A stretch of 64,000 bases of DNA from Bradyrhizobium sp. Arg816 (GTDB taxonomy: Bacteria; Pseudomonadota; Alphaproteobacteria; Rhizobiales; Xanthobacteraceae), in contig NZ_JAPRAQ010000001.1 in the NCBI RefSeq assembly GCF_029989365.1, positions 930,001 to 994,000 on the forward strand. The letters run 5' to 3'. The position numbers and the translations under genes are program-made. The notes under the pieces were generated by a model. That model saw only the letters and a program-made list of their open reading frames with translations, had not been told where the DNA came from and searched no databases. Positions 8,988 to 17,287 of this stretch are shown here, one piece after another (within the stretch, counting starts at the first letter, position 1; each line of letters begins with the position of its first letter).

Positions 8988-9350
8988 ATGGAAACAGAAG
9001 AAGCAGTCCTCGCGCTCGCCGCCCTGTCACAATCGACCCGTCTGGAGGCGTTCCGGACGCTGGTCCGACACGAGCCCGACGGCCTTGCGGCCGGCGACCT
9101 CGCACGCCTGCTGGAAGTCCCGGCGAATACGCTTTCGGCTCATCTGTCGATTCTGACTCGCGCGCGTCTGGTGACCTCCGAGCGACACAGCCGTTCAATC
9201 GTCTATCGCGCCAACCTTGCGGAGTTCAGGGACGTTGCGGTTTTCCTGCTTCGGGATTGCTGCGGCGGCCGGCCGGAGATCTGCGAACCGGTCGTCGAGA
9301 GCCTTCAAGCCTGCTGCTCGCCAAAGCGAAAGGAGCGAAGCCGTGCCTGA
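8988..9350 (+). CDS. arsR: Second ArsR-family metalloregulator
   Basis: 120-residue winged-helix regulator starting METEEAVLALAALSQSTRLEAF. The recognition region reads VPANTLSAHLSILTRARLV. It has cysteine pairs in the C-terminal half (RDCCGG..EIC and QACCSP), a likely thiol sensor site different from that of the first ArsR. ATG 8988 is chosen over an earlier frame start because homology-like sequence begins there and the promoter sits just before it. It is followed, with overlap, by the arsC remnant, aqpS and the glutaredoxin-type arsC. Confidence 0.9.
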   Translation: METEEAVLALAALSQSTRLEAFRTLVRHEPDGLAAGDLARLLEVPANTLSAHLSILTRARLVTSERHSRSIVYRANLAEFRDVAVFLLRDCCGGRPEICEPVVESLQACCSPKRKERSRA

Positions 9351-9477
9351 CCAGATGTACAATGTTTTGTTCCTGTGCACCGGCAATTCGGCGCGCTCGA
9401 TCCTCGCCGAGTCGATCCTTCGCAAGGAGATCGGACGCTCCGGGGGCGCCACACATTCAACGCCGAAGGCCGGCTGA
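9343..9477 (+). pseudogene. arsC: Internally deleted thioredoxin-type arsenate reductase (arsC remnant)
   Basis: 44 codons from GTG 9343. The first 26 residues are the start of a low-molecular-weight-phosphatase-type ArsC, with the P-loop intact (VLFLCTGNSARSILAES). The last residues (REIGRSGGATHSTPKAG) resemble the C-terminus of the same family in rhizobia, which runs to about 130-175 residues. The middle, with the other redox cysteines, is gone in frame. The start overlaps the arsR stop and its TGA overlaps the aqpS ATG (TGATG), so coupling through the operon survives. Loss of the other Cys residues means it cannot be a working reductase. Confidence 0.75.
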
Positions 9478-10178
9478 TGGACAATTTCGACCTCTCGCGA
9501 CGCCTCGCGGCCGAAGCGCTCGGCACCGGGATTCTCGTCGCCACCGTCGTCGGCTCCGGCATCATGGCCGAGACCCTGACCAAGGATGTCGCCCTTGCGC
9601 TTCTGTGCAATACCTTGCCGACCGGAGCCATTCTGGTCGTCCTGATCACCGTGCTCGGTCCGATCTCCGGCGCGCATTTCAATCCCGCTGTGACCCTCGT
9701 CTTCGCCGGCAAGCGCGAGCTTCCGGCAAACGAGGCCGTGCTCTACGTGGTCGCGCAGATCGCCGGTGGCATCGCGGGAACGATGGCCGCGCATCTGATG
9801 TTCGGACTTCCCCTGCTCGATTTCTCGACGAAGGTTCGAACGGGAGGGCCGCAATGGTTCGCCGAAGCGGTCGCCGCCTTCGGTCTGGTCGCGACGATCC
9901 TGGCCGGCATCCGATTTCAGCGGACCGCGGTTCCCTGGCTGGTGGGCCTCTACATCACGGCAGCCTACTGGTTCACGGCCTCCACGTCGTTTGCAAATCC
10001 GGCGGTGGCCATCGCGCGGTCGCTGACAAACACGTTCTCCGGCATTCGTCCGACCGACCTGCCCGGATTCATTCTTGCGGAGCTCTGCGGAGCATTCGCC
10101 GGCATGCTGTTGATGAACTGGCTGCTCGGGCACTCCAGGGCCCGCGGCCCCGTACAAATTGCGGAGACCACCCGATGA
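9477..10178 (+). CDS. aqpS: Aquaglyceroporin of the ars operon (AqpS-like)
   Basis: MIP-family channel of 233 residues with both NPA boxes (HFNPAVT and FANPAVAI) and six helices. The start MDNFDLSRRLAAEALGTG at 9477 overlaps the preceding stop as TGATG. In Sinorhizobium an aqpS in the ars operon lets arsenite made by ArsC flow out of the cell down its gradient, taking the place of ArsB/Acr3. No ArsB or Acr3 is present here, so the same downhill route is inferred. Confidence 0.9.
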   Translation: MDNFDLSRRLAAEALGTGILVATVVGSGIMAETLTKDVALALLCNTLPTGAILVVLITVLGPISGAHFNPAVTLVFAGKRELPANEAVLYVVAQIAGGIAGTMAAHLMFGLPLLDFSTKVRTGGPQWFAEAVAAFGLVATILAGIRFQRTAVPWLVGLYITAAYWFTASTSFANPAVAIARSLTNTFSGIRPTDLPGFILAELCGAFAGMLLMNWLLGHSRARGPVQIAETTR

Positions 10179-10576
10179 GCGTGACGATCTACCACAACCC
10201 CGACTGCGGCACCTCGCGCAACACGCTGGCGATGATCCGGCAGAGCGGCGCGGAGCCCACTGTCATCGAATATCTCGAGACCCCGCCGTCGCGCGAAACG
10301 CTCAAGCAACTGATCGCTGCGATGGGCATTCCGGTTCGCGCATTGCTGCGCGAGAAAGGCACGCCGTACAAGGAGCTGGGCCTCGCCGATCCCAAATGGA
10401 CGGACGACCAGTTGATCGATCAGATGCTCGCGCATCCCATTCTCATCAACCGCCCGATCGTCGTGACCTCGAAGGGCACGCGCTTGTGCCGCCCTTCCGA
10501 GGCCGTCGCCGATCTCCTCGACAATCCGGTCGGCAGGTTCGTAAAGGAGGATGGCGAGGTGGTCGAAGCGCGATAG
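10175..10576 (+). CDS. arsC: Arsenate reductase, glutaredoxin-coupled type
   Basis: 133-residue ArsC of the thioredoxin-fold/Spx family that reduces As(V) to As(III) with glutathione and glutaredoxin. The N-terminal motif IYHNPDCGTSRNTLAMIR holds the catalytic Cys. The segment LINRPIVVTSKGTRLCRPSE contains the conserved Arg of the arsenate site. It starts by ATGA overlap with aqpS. An intact arsC here makes the neighbouring arsC deletion tolerable. Confidence 0.93.
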   Translation: MSVTIYHNPDCGTSRNTLAMIRQSGAEPTVIEYLETPPSRETLKQLIAAMGIPVRALLREKGTPYKELGLADPKWTDDQLIDQMLAHPILINRPIVVTSKGTRLCRPSEAVADLLDNPVGRFVKEDGEVVEAR

Positions 10577-10620
10577 CGCAACTCACCGTCCCCAACGCTC
10601 TTCGGGCCGGTCGACCGGCA

Positions 10621-11367
10621 TTATCGGAGGGCGAGTTGCACCACTGACGCCACCAGTGACAATCCCGCGAGCAGCAAGAGAGCCAGCACCGTGTTGCGGA
10701 AGGTCTCGTCGTTGATCTTGCCGAAGAGTTTGAAGCCGGACCAAAGGCCCGCGACCATGAAGGGAATGCCTGATGCGTACAGCGTCAGCGTTTCCTTCGT
10801 AATGGTGCCGGCTACGGCCTGAGAGCTCGAGATGACAACGAACGCCACGAACAGCACTGGCTGAAACACCGCGCGCTGCACGTCCTTGGGCCAGCCGCGC
10901 CATTGGCAGGAAATCGTCGAGATCACGCCGCCGAGCCCCGTCAGGCCGCCAAGCAAGCCGTTGGAGACGCCAATGGCGATATCGGCCCCGACTCCGATCT
11001 TCACCGGAGCGAATACGGGCTTCGTCAGGCCATAGACTGCGTAGAGCACCAGCAGGAGCCCCACACCGAATCGGAGGTAGCTGGGGTTCAGGTAAGCGAG
11101 AATGCTGACGCCGATCGGGATGCCGATGACGGTTCCGAGCGCGAGCGGCCAGGCCTTCCGAAGGTCGAGGAGATGTCGCAGCTTGAAGATGCCGTAGCCC
11201 TGCGTGAGCAAGCCGTAGCCTGCGATCAAGGTAGCGGTCTGCATCGGCGTGATGATGTGCAGCCATACGCCCGACACCACGAGGCCCATGGCGAATCCGG
11301 AAAAGCCGCTGACGAAGCCGCCGGCGAGCGCGGCAAGTGCGAAGAGAGCGAAGACAGGTCCATCCAT
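10621..11367 (-). CDS. TauE/SafE-family sulfite exporter-like membrane protein
   Basis: 248-residue inner-membrane protein starting MDGPVFALFALAALAGGFVSGFSGF at ATG 11367, with GGAGAC-type ribosome site upstream. About eight hydrophobic helices are arranged as two repeats (GGFVSGFSGFAMG and GLLGGLTGLGGVIST), the family pattern. TauE/SafE proteins export small anions or sulfur compounds; the substrate here is unknown. It converges on arsC and lies downstream of the DUF1259 gene. Confidence 0.85.
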   Translation of the reverse strand: MDGPVFALFALAALAGGFVSGFSGFAMGLVVSGVWLHIITPMQTATLIAGYGLLTQGYGIFKLRHLLDLRKAWPLALGTVIGIPIGVSILAYLNPSYLRFGVGLLLVLYAVYGLTKPVFAPVKIGVGADIAIGVSNGLLGGLTGLGGVISTISCQWRGWPKDVQRAVFQPVLFVAFVVISSSQAVAGTITKETLTLYASGIPFMVAGLWSGFKLFGKINDETFRNTVLALLLLAGLSLVASVVQLALR

Positions 11368-11453
11368 GGGTCGTCTCCCCAAGAACAATGCAGGCGAGCA
11401 CTTGGATGGATATCCATCTGATGGGGAGGTCGCGGGTCCCCGCAATCTTTGGC

Positions 11454-12350
11454 TCAACTCTTCGTGCTGGCAGTCTTGTCCAGGGCCGCGCGCAAGCCTT
11501 CGGCGAGCTTGACGGCGTCGTCGTTCGCCCAGAAGTGCATGAAGAAAAGTCGCGGCTGCTCATCCAGCATGTGGCTGTGCAGCGCGGTCACCTCGATGCC
11601 GTGCGTGCGCAGCGCCAGAATGACAGGGTTGACCTCGTCACCCGTCAGGACGAAGTCGCCCGTGATGGCCGCCTTCCCGCCCCCGGTCGGCTGGAAGTTG
11701 ATTCCGATCGCAACGCCCATTGGAGCGACGGGGGTCAATGCCATGCCGTCCTGCGTGATTGGATCACGTCGCTTCACGTTGAATTGGTAGACGCCTCCGT
11801 TGGCCTGGCCTTTGACGCCGATGATCTGGTCGAGCTTCGCGGTGTCGAGGTCCACGGCCGGCGGCGGGCTCGCCGGCGCTGCGACAGTCAACGGAGTCTT
11901 GCTTTCGGCAAGTGCATCGTGGATCGCAGAGGCGAGCTTGACCGGGTCCCCGTGCCCGGCAACATGCATGTAGAACGTCGCCGGACTCGCGCGCAGCAGA
12001 TGATTGTGGATGGCGGTGATCTCGAGGCCGTTCGCGATCATCTTCGCCATCACGGGATTGATCTCGGTTTCGAGCAGCACGAGGTCGCCCATGACCATGG
12101 CGCCGCCGTGTGCAGGTTTGAACGCGACCCAGCCGCCGAGCGCCAGCGCCGGCTTGATCGTCACGCCGTCCAACGTCACGGAGAGATCACTGCGGGGAAA
12201 GCCGTAGCGGTGGACGTCATCCGAGACGGCGGGCTTGCGGCCCAGCGTCTCGTCAACCTTCTGCCAGTCGACGTTCTGCGCTCGAGCCGCCGAGACCGAG
12301 CCAAGGAGGCTGGCGCCGAGACCGATGAACGCGAAGAGTGTGCTTCTCAT
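11454..12350 (-). CDS. Secreted DUF1259 protein with internally duplicated domain
   Basis: Signal peptide MRSTLFAFIGLGASLLGSVS, cleaved near ARAQ. The mature part holds two copies of one unit: GDLVLLETEINPVMAKMIAN..EITAIHNHLL and GDFVLTGDEVNPVILALRTH..EVTALHSHML, about 140 residues apart. The paired HNH/HSH histidines could bind a metal. Function is unknown; the family (LpqO/LppY) is often found near metal or chromate genes. ATG 12350 is chosen because the signal peptide starts there, but the frame is open upstream into a rhodanese-like remnant, so a longer product is possible. Confidence 0.85.
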   Translation of the reverse strand: MRSTLFAFIGLGASLLGSVSAARAQNVDWQKVDETLGRKPAVSDDVHRYGFPRSDLSVTLDGVTIKPALALGGWVAFKPAHGGAMVMGDLVLLETEINPVMAKMIANGLEITAIHNHLLRASPATFYMHVAGHGDPVKLASAIHDALAESKTPLTVAAPASPPPAVDLDTAKLDQIIGVKGQANGGVYQFNVKRRDPITQDGMALTPVAPMGVAIGINFQPTGGGKAAITGDFVLTGDEVNPVILALRTHGIEVTALHSHMLDEQPRLFFMHFWANDDAVKLAEGLRAALDKTASTKS

Positions 12351-12509
12351 TGATGTGCTCCCAAGTCTTGAAGCAGCTTCGGCGCGAGCGCCCCACAGCC
12401 GGGAATCGGCTGAGACGTCCCCGTCAATGCGTGCATCGATAAGCGCCGGCGCATTCGCCGTGCCGATCAGTCCAGATAATCTGTCGGAAGAAATGTATGA
12501 TGCTGACAT
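12351..12509 (-). pseudogene. Rhodanese-like N-terminal remnant in frame with DUF1259
   Basis: From ATG 12509 the frame reads MSASYISSDRLSGLIGTANA and then PALIDARIDGDVSADSRLW, which resembles the start of a rhodanese domain (LIGT..PALIDVR..DFAADPR). After about 40 residues the likeness ends and the frame runs without a stop into the DUF1259 signal peptide. It looks like the stub of a chromate/sulfur-transfer type gene left by a deletion. Recognition is by eye from one short block. Confidence 0.45.
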
Positions 12510-12556
12510 GTTGCGCCCTTGGTGGTTAAGGACGCGATACTTTGGCATGTCGCCTC

Positions 12557-12579
12557 ACGGGGAGATCGCACATCCCCGT
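12557..12579. repeat. Short hairpin in intergenic region
   Basis: ACGGGGA and TCCCCGT arms with a 9-base loop. There is no T run, so it is not a clear terminator. It lies between the rhodanese remnant and the convergent-side zinc-ribbon gene. Confidence 0.35.
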
Positions 12580-12740
12580 AGCGGCGAATTAAAGCCCAGA
12601 TGGCCGAACTGTCAATCTGCTCATGTCCGGGAATGCAGAAGTCATCGGAGGCACGTCACGAGATTTCGCCGATCGGATGGAACGACGTCGATTGCACGGC
12701 AACTTGCCTTCGGCGACTCCAATCGGGTCCGGATCGTGCC

Positions 12741-13166
12741 CTAGCGATCCTCAGTCGGATGCACCCATTTGTACGGCGTGATGCTTTGCGTCGCGGTCAG
12801 CTTGATCATGTGGACGGGCGGTGCGGAACGCCCCTTTCGGCATGACCGGCACTTGAGCGACGCTTCCAGCTTCCAGATCGGCGTATCGCGCGGACGGCGG
12901 ATCGCATCGAGCGGCAGGCTCGCACGCGCCTTGCACCTGTTGCATTCGACCTCGAGCCAGCCCATGCCGCCGTTGAGACATTGAGCGATCGTCGGGGACG
13001 GCTGCGAGGGGCCACCGTAGCCTTCCATGCGGACCGACCAGGCTTCGGCCTCGGCCCGATCGGCTTCACGGACGGCCTTCCTGGCTTCTTCGCGGGCGTG
13101 CCTGGCGGAAATCTCCGCCCCCATGATCCGGCCGCTCCAGATGACTTCCCGCGATTTGGTGCCCAT
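12741..13166 (-). CDS. Conserved hypothetical zinc-ribbon protein
   Basis: 141 residues. The N-terminal third is charged and helical (HAREEARKAVREADRAEAEAW). The C-terminal half has two CxxC pairs (ECNRCKA and KCRSCRKG), probably one zinc ribbon, then PPVHMIKLTATQSITPYKWVHP. The sequence style fits a conserved Bradyrhizobium family, but I cannot name a function. ATG 13166 is used; an internal ATG 14 codons on (MGAEIS) is also possible. Confidence 0.7.
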   Translation of the reverse strand: MGTKSREVIWSGRIMGAEISARHAREEARKAVREADRAEAEAWSVRMEGYGGPSQPSPTIAQCLNGGMGWLEVECNRCKARASLPLDAIRRPRDTPIWKLEASLKCRSCRKGRSAPPVHMIKLTATQSITPYKWVHPTEDR

Positions 13167-13353
13167 GCCGTCACCAAAGCTGTGCCCGACAGCGTTGGCA
13201 AATTATCGATGGCTAGTGGGTCCGATCCGCAATTTGACACTGCGTGTCGTGGGTGTGGACAACCGACATCGCAGATTCTATCGCGAAGCGGTGCTGCACT
13301 CACCAAGGAACAGTCGCCTGCCCGCGCAGTTTCCTCAACTGGAGGAAACGCCG

Positions 13354-13602
13354 ATGAAAACAACAACCCTGACTTTAGCGATCTTGCTGGCTTGCTCGAC
13401 GAGCTATGCCTCGGCCCACAGCGCCAAACGCCACCACCATCACGGCTGGTTCAATTCGATGAACATGATGCACGGCCCCGGCCGGACGGCGGCGAGGACC
13501 GACCCGAACGGAACGGCCGGTGGCCCGACAAGCCTCAGCGGTACCGGCTTGTCGAAGTTCGGCGGACAAATTCCGGGAGCCAGTGGCGCAGCGCGGCAGT
13601 AA
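13354..13602 (+). CDS. Small secreted His-rich protein
   Basis: 82 residues with a clean signal peptide (MKTTTLTLAILLACSTSYASA). The mature part begins HSAKRHHHHGWFNSMNMMHG, a His/Met patch that could bind Cu or Ni, and ends in a low-complexity GTSLSGTG-type tail. A strong GGAGGA ribosome site lies 9 bases upstream of ATG 13354. It stands alone between resistance genes. A metal-binding periplasmic role is only a guess. Confidence 0.65.
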   Translation: MKTTTLTLAILLACSTSYASAHSAKRHHHHGWFNSMNMMHGPGRTAARTDPNGTAGGPTSLSGTGLSKFGGQIPGASGAARQ

Positions 13603-13624
13603 GCCTGCAAACCCGCGCGACGCC

Positions 13625-14015
13625 TTAAAACTGAAAGGGCGTGACCGACACAGAGAGTTTGCCGTCGGCCGATTTTTGCACGGCAAACTCGACCTCTTTC
13701 GAGGCCTTCACATCGCCTACGGTGACTGATATCGCGCCGCTGCATTGCAGGGTCCGCTTGCCGTTGCTGGACGAGGTCGTCACGATCTTCTCGCCCGAGA
13801 AGGTAGAGCGGCTTGTTGTTTTCCAGGCTCGCTTTTGCAGTCGAGGTCCTGGCGGCGAATTCGACCAGCGGATTGCGATGATCGTCCGAAACGATATCGA
13901 GCACGGCCTTCCGTGTCTCAGGCGAATCGCACTCGGGCCTTGCGTCGCAGCCACTGAGAGACATGGCGATCGGCAAGCTCCAGAGGACGAGCAGCCGACT
14001 GGGACAAAACTGCAT
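13625..14015 (-). pseudogene. Small lipoprotein broken by a one-base frameshift
   Basis: From ATG 14015: MQFCPSRLLVLWSLPIAMSL then a lipobox LSGC, followed by RPECDSPETRKAVLDIVSDD and on to ENNKPLYL. The rest (FSGEKIVTTSSSNGKRTLQC, then a charged tail ending SVTPFQF) lies one frame away. Dropping one base of the CTACCTTC stretch near 13800 joins them. The product would be about 130 residues, a secreted lipoprotein with several Cys. No known family recognised. Confidence 0.6.
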
Positions 14016-14116
14016 TCAATATGCTCTGGGTGGTTGAACACAGCGATCAACCCATCTGGGTAACCATCGTTCCTGCGGTCTCATCTGCCGGTGCCGGGCA
14101 AGCTCCGCTGCCCGGC

Positions 14117-17100
14117 CTATTCGGCGGCTTGCGAAACGCGCCCGGTCCATTCATCCGCAGGAGCCGATCGTTCGCCCGATGGAAGCCCCCGTCCCTTCAC
14201 CAAGCCGAAAATTGCGGGGATCACGACCAGCGTCAGCAGTGTCGATGACGTCATGCCGCCGATCATCGGCACCGCAATGCGCTGCATGATCTCCGATCCG
14301 GCCCCGGTGCTCCACATGATCGGCAGCAGACCGGCCATGATGGCAACCACCGTCATCATCTTGGGCCGCACGCGCTCGACCGCGCCCACCATGATGGCGT
14401 CGTGGAGATCCCGGCGCGTCAGTGGCCTCGCCTCGGCGCTGCACCTGGACTTCACCTCGGCCAGCGCATGATCGAGGTAGATCAGCATGACGACACCCGT
14501 CTCGGCGGCGACGCCTGCGAGCGCGATGAAGCCGACCGCGACGGCAACGGACAGGTTGAAGCCGAGCCACCACATCATCCAGATGCCGCCGACCAGCGCG
14601 AACGGCAGCGACAGCATCACGATCAGCGTCTCGGTCATCGCCCGGAAGTTCAGGTACAGCAGCAGGAAGATGATCGTGAGCGTCACGGGCACCACGATCT
14701 TCAGCCGGGCCGCGGCGCGCTGCAGATATTCGTACTGGCCGCTCCACACGACGTAGGTGCCGGCGGGAAACCGGACGCTCTCCGTCACGGCGCGTTGCGC
14801 ATCAGTGACGTAGCTTCCGATGTCGCGATCCCGGATATCGACATAGATGTAGGTCGCAAGCTGGCCGTTCTCCGTTCGGATCGACGTCGGCCCGCGCGCG
14901 GGTTCGACCTTCGCCACCTCGCCGAGCGGCACGGCGCCGCCCGACGGCATCGGCACCAGGATGTCGCTGGCGATGGCCTTGGGGTTGTCTCTGAGGTCAC
15001 GCGGATAGCGCATGTTCACCGTGAACCGGCGCCGGCCCTCCACGGTCGTCGTGACCGTCTGACCGCCGAGCGCAGCCGCGATGGTGTCCTGGACGTCCTG
15101 GATCAGGATGCCGTAACGGGCGAGCGCCTCACGGTCGGGAACGATCTCGAGATAATAGCCGCCGATGCCGCGCTCGGCGTAGGCCGACGACGTGCCGGGC
15201 ACGGTCTTGATGACGCGTTCGATCTGCTTCGCGAGCCGGTCGATCTCGACCAGGTCCGTGCCCATGACCTTGACGCCGACCGGCGTGCGGATTCCGGTGG
15301 AGAGCATGTCGATGCGCGCCTTGATCGGCATGGTCCAGGCATTGGAGACGCCCGGAAACTGCAACGCCTTGTCCATCTCGGCGATGAGACTGTCGACGGT
15401 CACGCCGGAACGCCACTGCTCCCTAGGCTTCAGGTTGACGACCGTCTCAAACATCTCGGTCGGAGCGGGATCGGTGGCAGTGGCGGCTCGTCCCGCCTTG
15501 CCGTAGACCGAAGCGACCTCCGGGAACGACTTGATGATGCGGTCCTGCATCTGCATCAGCTCGGCCGCCTTGGTGACCGAAATGCCGGGCAGCGTCGTTG
15601 GCATGTAGAGCAGCGTCCCCTCATTCAGCGCCGGCATGAACTCGGTGCCGAGCTGGCGCGCCGGCCAGATCGTCACCGCAAGCACGACGAGCGAAGCCAG
15701 GATGACCAGCGTCTTGGCGCGCAGAACCGCCTTGATCACGGGACGGTAGACCCAGATCAGGGCGCGATTGATGACGTTCCTGCTCTCCGGGACGATCCTG
15801 CCGCGGACGAAGATCACCATCAGCGCCGGCACCAGGGTGACGGACAGCAAGGCCGCGGCGGCCATGGAGAAGGTCTTCGTGAACGCCAGCGGGCTGAACA
15901 ATCGGCCCTCCTGCGATTCCAGCGTGAAGATCGGCATGAACGACACAGTGATGATCAACAGGCTGAAGAAGAGCGCGGGGCCGACCTCGGATGCCGCGTC
16001 GATCAGGACCTGCACGCGCGACTGATCGGGCCTCGCCCGTTCGAGGTGCTTGTGTGCGTTCTCGATCATGACGATGGCGGCGTCCACCATGGCGCCGATC
16101 GCAATCGCGATGCCGCCGAGGCTCATGATGTTCGATCCGAGCCCGAGCAGCTTCATGGCGCCAAACGCCATCAACACGCCGACCGGCAACATCAGGATCG
16201 CGACGAGTGCGCTGCGGACATGCAGGAGAAACACGATGCAGACGAGCCCGACGACGATGCTCTCCTCGAACAGGGTATGCTTGAGGGTATCGATGGCCGC
16301 ATAGATCAGGTTCGACCGGTCGTAGACCGGCACGATCTCGACCGATTTCGGCAGGCTGCTCGCGATCTCCCTGAAGCGCTTCTTGACGTTTTCGATCACG
16401 TCGAGGGCGTTGACGCCGAACCGCTGCAGCACGATGCCGCTTGCGACCTCGCCCTCGCCGTTCAATTCGGCGATGCCCCGCCGCTCGTCGGGCCCGAGCT
16501 CGACGTTGGCGACGTCCCGCAGCAGCACCGGGGTGCCGTTGCTCGTCTTCAGCACGATGTTGCCGAGATCGTTGATGCTCTTGATGTAGCCCTTGCCGCG
16601 GATGACGTATTCGAACTCGGAAAGCTCGACGGTGCGGCCGCCGACGTCGGCGTTGCTGGCGCGGATCGCCTCACGTATTTTTTGCATGCTGATGCCGCGG
16701 TCGCGCATCCGCTGCGGGTCGAGGACCACGTTGTACTGCTTGACGAAGCCGCCAACGCTGGCGACCTCGGCGACGCCTTCGGCCTTGGCCAGCGCGAACT
16801 TCAGATTCCAGTCCTGGATCGTGCGCGTGTCCGCCAGGTTCAATTCCTTCGATACGACGGCGTATTGGTAGACCCAGCCGACGCCGGTCGCGTCGGGCCC
16901 GATGGTCGGGGTGACGCCGGCGGGAAGCCTGGACGCCGCGCCGTTCAGGAATTCCATGACGCGCGACCGCGCCCAATAGATGTCGGTGCCGTCCTCGAAG
17001 ATCACATAGACGAAGGAGACGCCGAAGAACGAGAAGCCGCGGACGACTTTCGATTTCGGCACGGTGAGCATCGCCGTCGTCAGCGGATAGGTGACCTGAT

Positions 17101-17287
17101 CCTCGATCACCTGCGGCGCCTGGCCGGGATACTCGGTATAGACGATGACCTGCGTGTCCGAGAGATCCGGAATCGCATCCAGCGGAAGGTGAACCAGGGC
17201 ATAGAGGCCGGCGGCGGCCGCGAAGCCGGTCCCGAATAGCACGAGCAGCAGATTGCGCGCCGACCAGGCGATGACGCGGGCGATCAT
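14117..17287 (-). CDS. cusA: Copper/silver RND efflux pump CusA
   Basis: 1056-residue inner-membrane pump. TM4 carries GGIAIAIGAMVDAAIVMIEN, the uncharged Cu/Ag-group signature, instead of DFG-DGA-EN. The three methionines of the E. coli CusA metal relay are kept in context: M562 (LLYMPTTLPG), M612 (PTEMFETVV) and M661 (DMLSTGI), matching M573, M623 and M672. It starts by ATGA overlap with cusB. It exports Cu(I)/Ag(I) from the periplasm or cytoplasm through an outer-membrane partner that is not encoded here. Confidence 0.94.
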   Translation of the reverse strand: MIARVIAWSARNLLLVLFGTGFAAAAGLYALVHLPLDAIPDLSDTQVIVYTEYPGQAPQVIEDQVTYPLTTAMLTVPKSKVVRGFSFFGVSFVYVIFEDGTDIYWARSRVMEFLNGAASRLPAGVTPTIGPDATGVGWVYQYAVVSKELNLADTRTIQDWNLKFALAKAEGVAEVASVGGFVKQYNVVLDPQRMRDRGISMQKIREAIRASNADVGGRTVELSEFEYVIRGKGYIKSINDLGNIVLKTSNGTPVLLRDVANVELGPDERRGIAELNGEGEVASGIVLQRFGVNALDVIENVKKRFREIASSLPKSVEIVPVYDRSNLIYAAIDTLKHTLFEESIVVGLVCIVFLLHVRSALVAILMLPVGVLMAFGAMKLLGLGSNIMSLGGIAIAIGAMVDAAIVMIENAHKHLERARPDQSRVQVLIDAASEVGPALFFSLLIITVSFMPIFTLESQEGRLFSPLAFTKTFSMAAAALLSVTLVPALMVIFVRGRIVPESRNVINRALIWVYRPVIKAVLRAKTLVILASLVVLAVTIWPARQLGTEFMPALNEGTLLYMPTTLPGISVTKAAELMQMQDRIIKSFPEVASVYGKAGRAATATDPAPTEMFETVVNLKPREQWRSGVTVDSLIAEMDKALQFPGVSNAWTMPIKARIDMLSTGIRTPVGVKVMGTDLVEIDRLAKQIERVIKTVPGTSSAYAERGIGGYYLEIVPDREALARYGILIQDVQDTIAAALGGQTVTTTVEGRRRFTVNMRYPRDLRDNPKAIASDILVPMPSGGAVPLGEVAKVEPARGPTSIRTENGQLATYIYVDIRDRDIGSYVTDAQRAVTESVRFPAGTYVVWSGQYEYLQRAAARLKIVVPVTLTIIFLLLYLNFRAMTETLIVMLSLPFALVGGIWMMWWLGFNLSVAVAVGFIALAGVAAETGVVMLIYLDHALAEVKSRCSAEARPLTRRDLHDAIMVGAVERVRPKMMTVVAIMAGLLPIMWSTGAGSEIMQRIAVPMIGGMTSSTLLTLVVIPAIFGLVKGRGLPSGERSAPADEWTGRVSQAAE

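Noticed and set aside
8689..9198. Long form (169 codons) of the GDCCVxC gene
   Set aside because: Would run antisense through arsR2 and its promoter; the conserved protein starts at ATG 8889.
9257..10174. Long N-terminal extension upstream of the glutaredoxin-type arsC
   Set aside because: The frame is open across aqpS but the translation is Arg/Ser-rich shadow; the ATGA overlap at 10175 gives the natural start.
14402..17239. 945-codon ORF antisense to cusA
   Set aside because: Mirror frame of a well-supported RND pump; very rich in Asp, His and Arg with no membrane or catalytic pattern.
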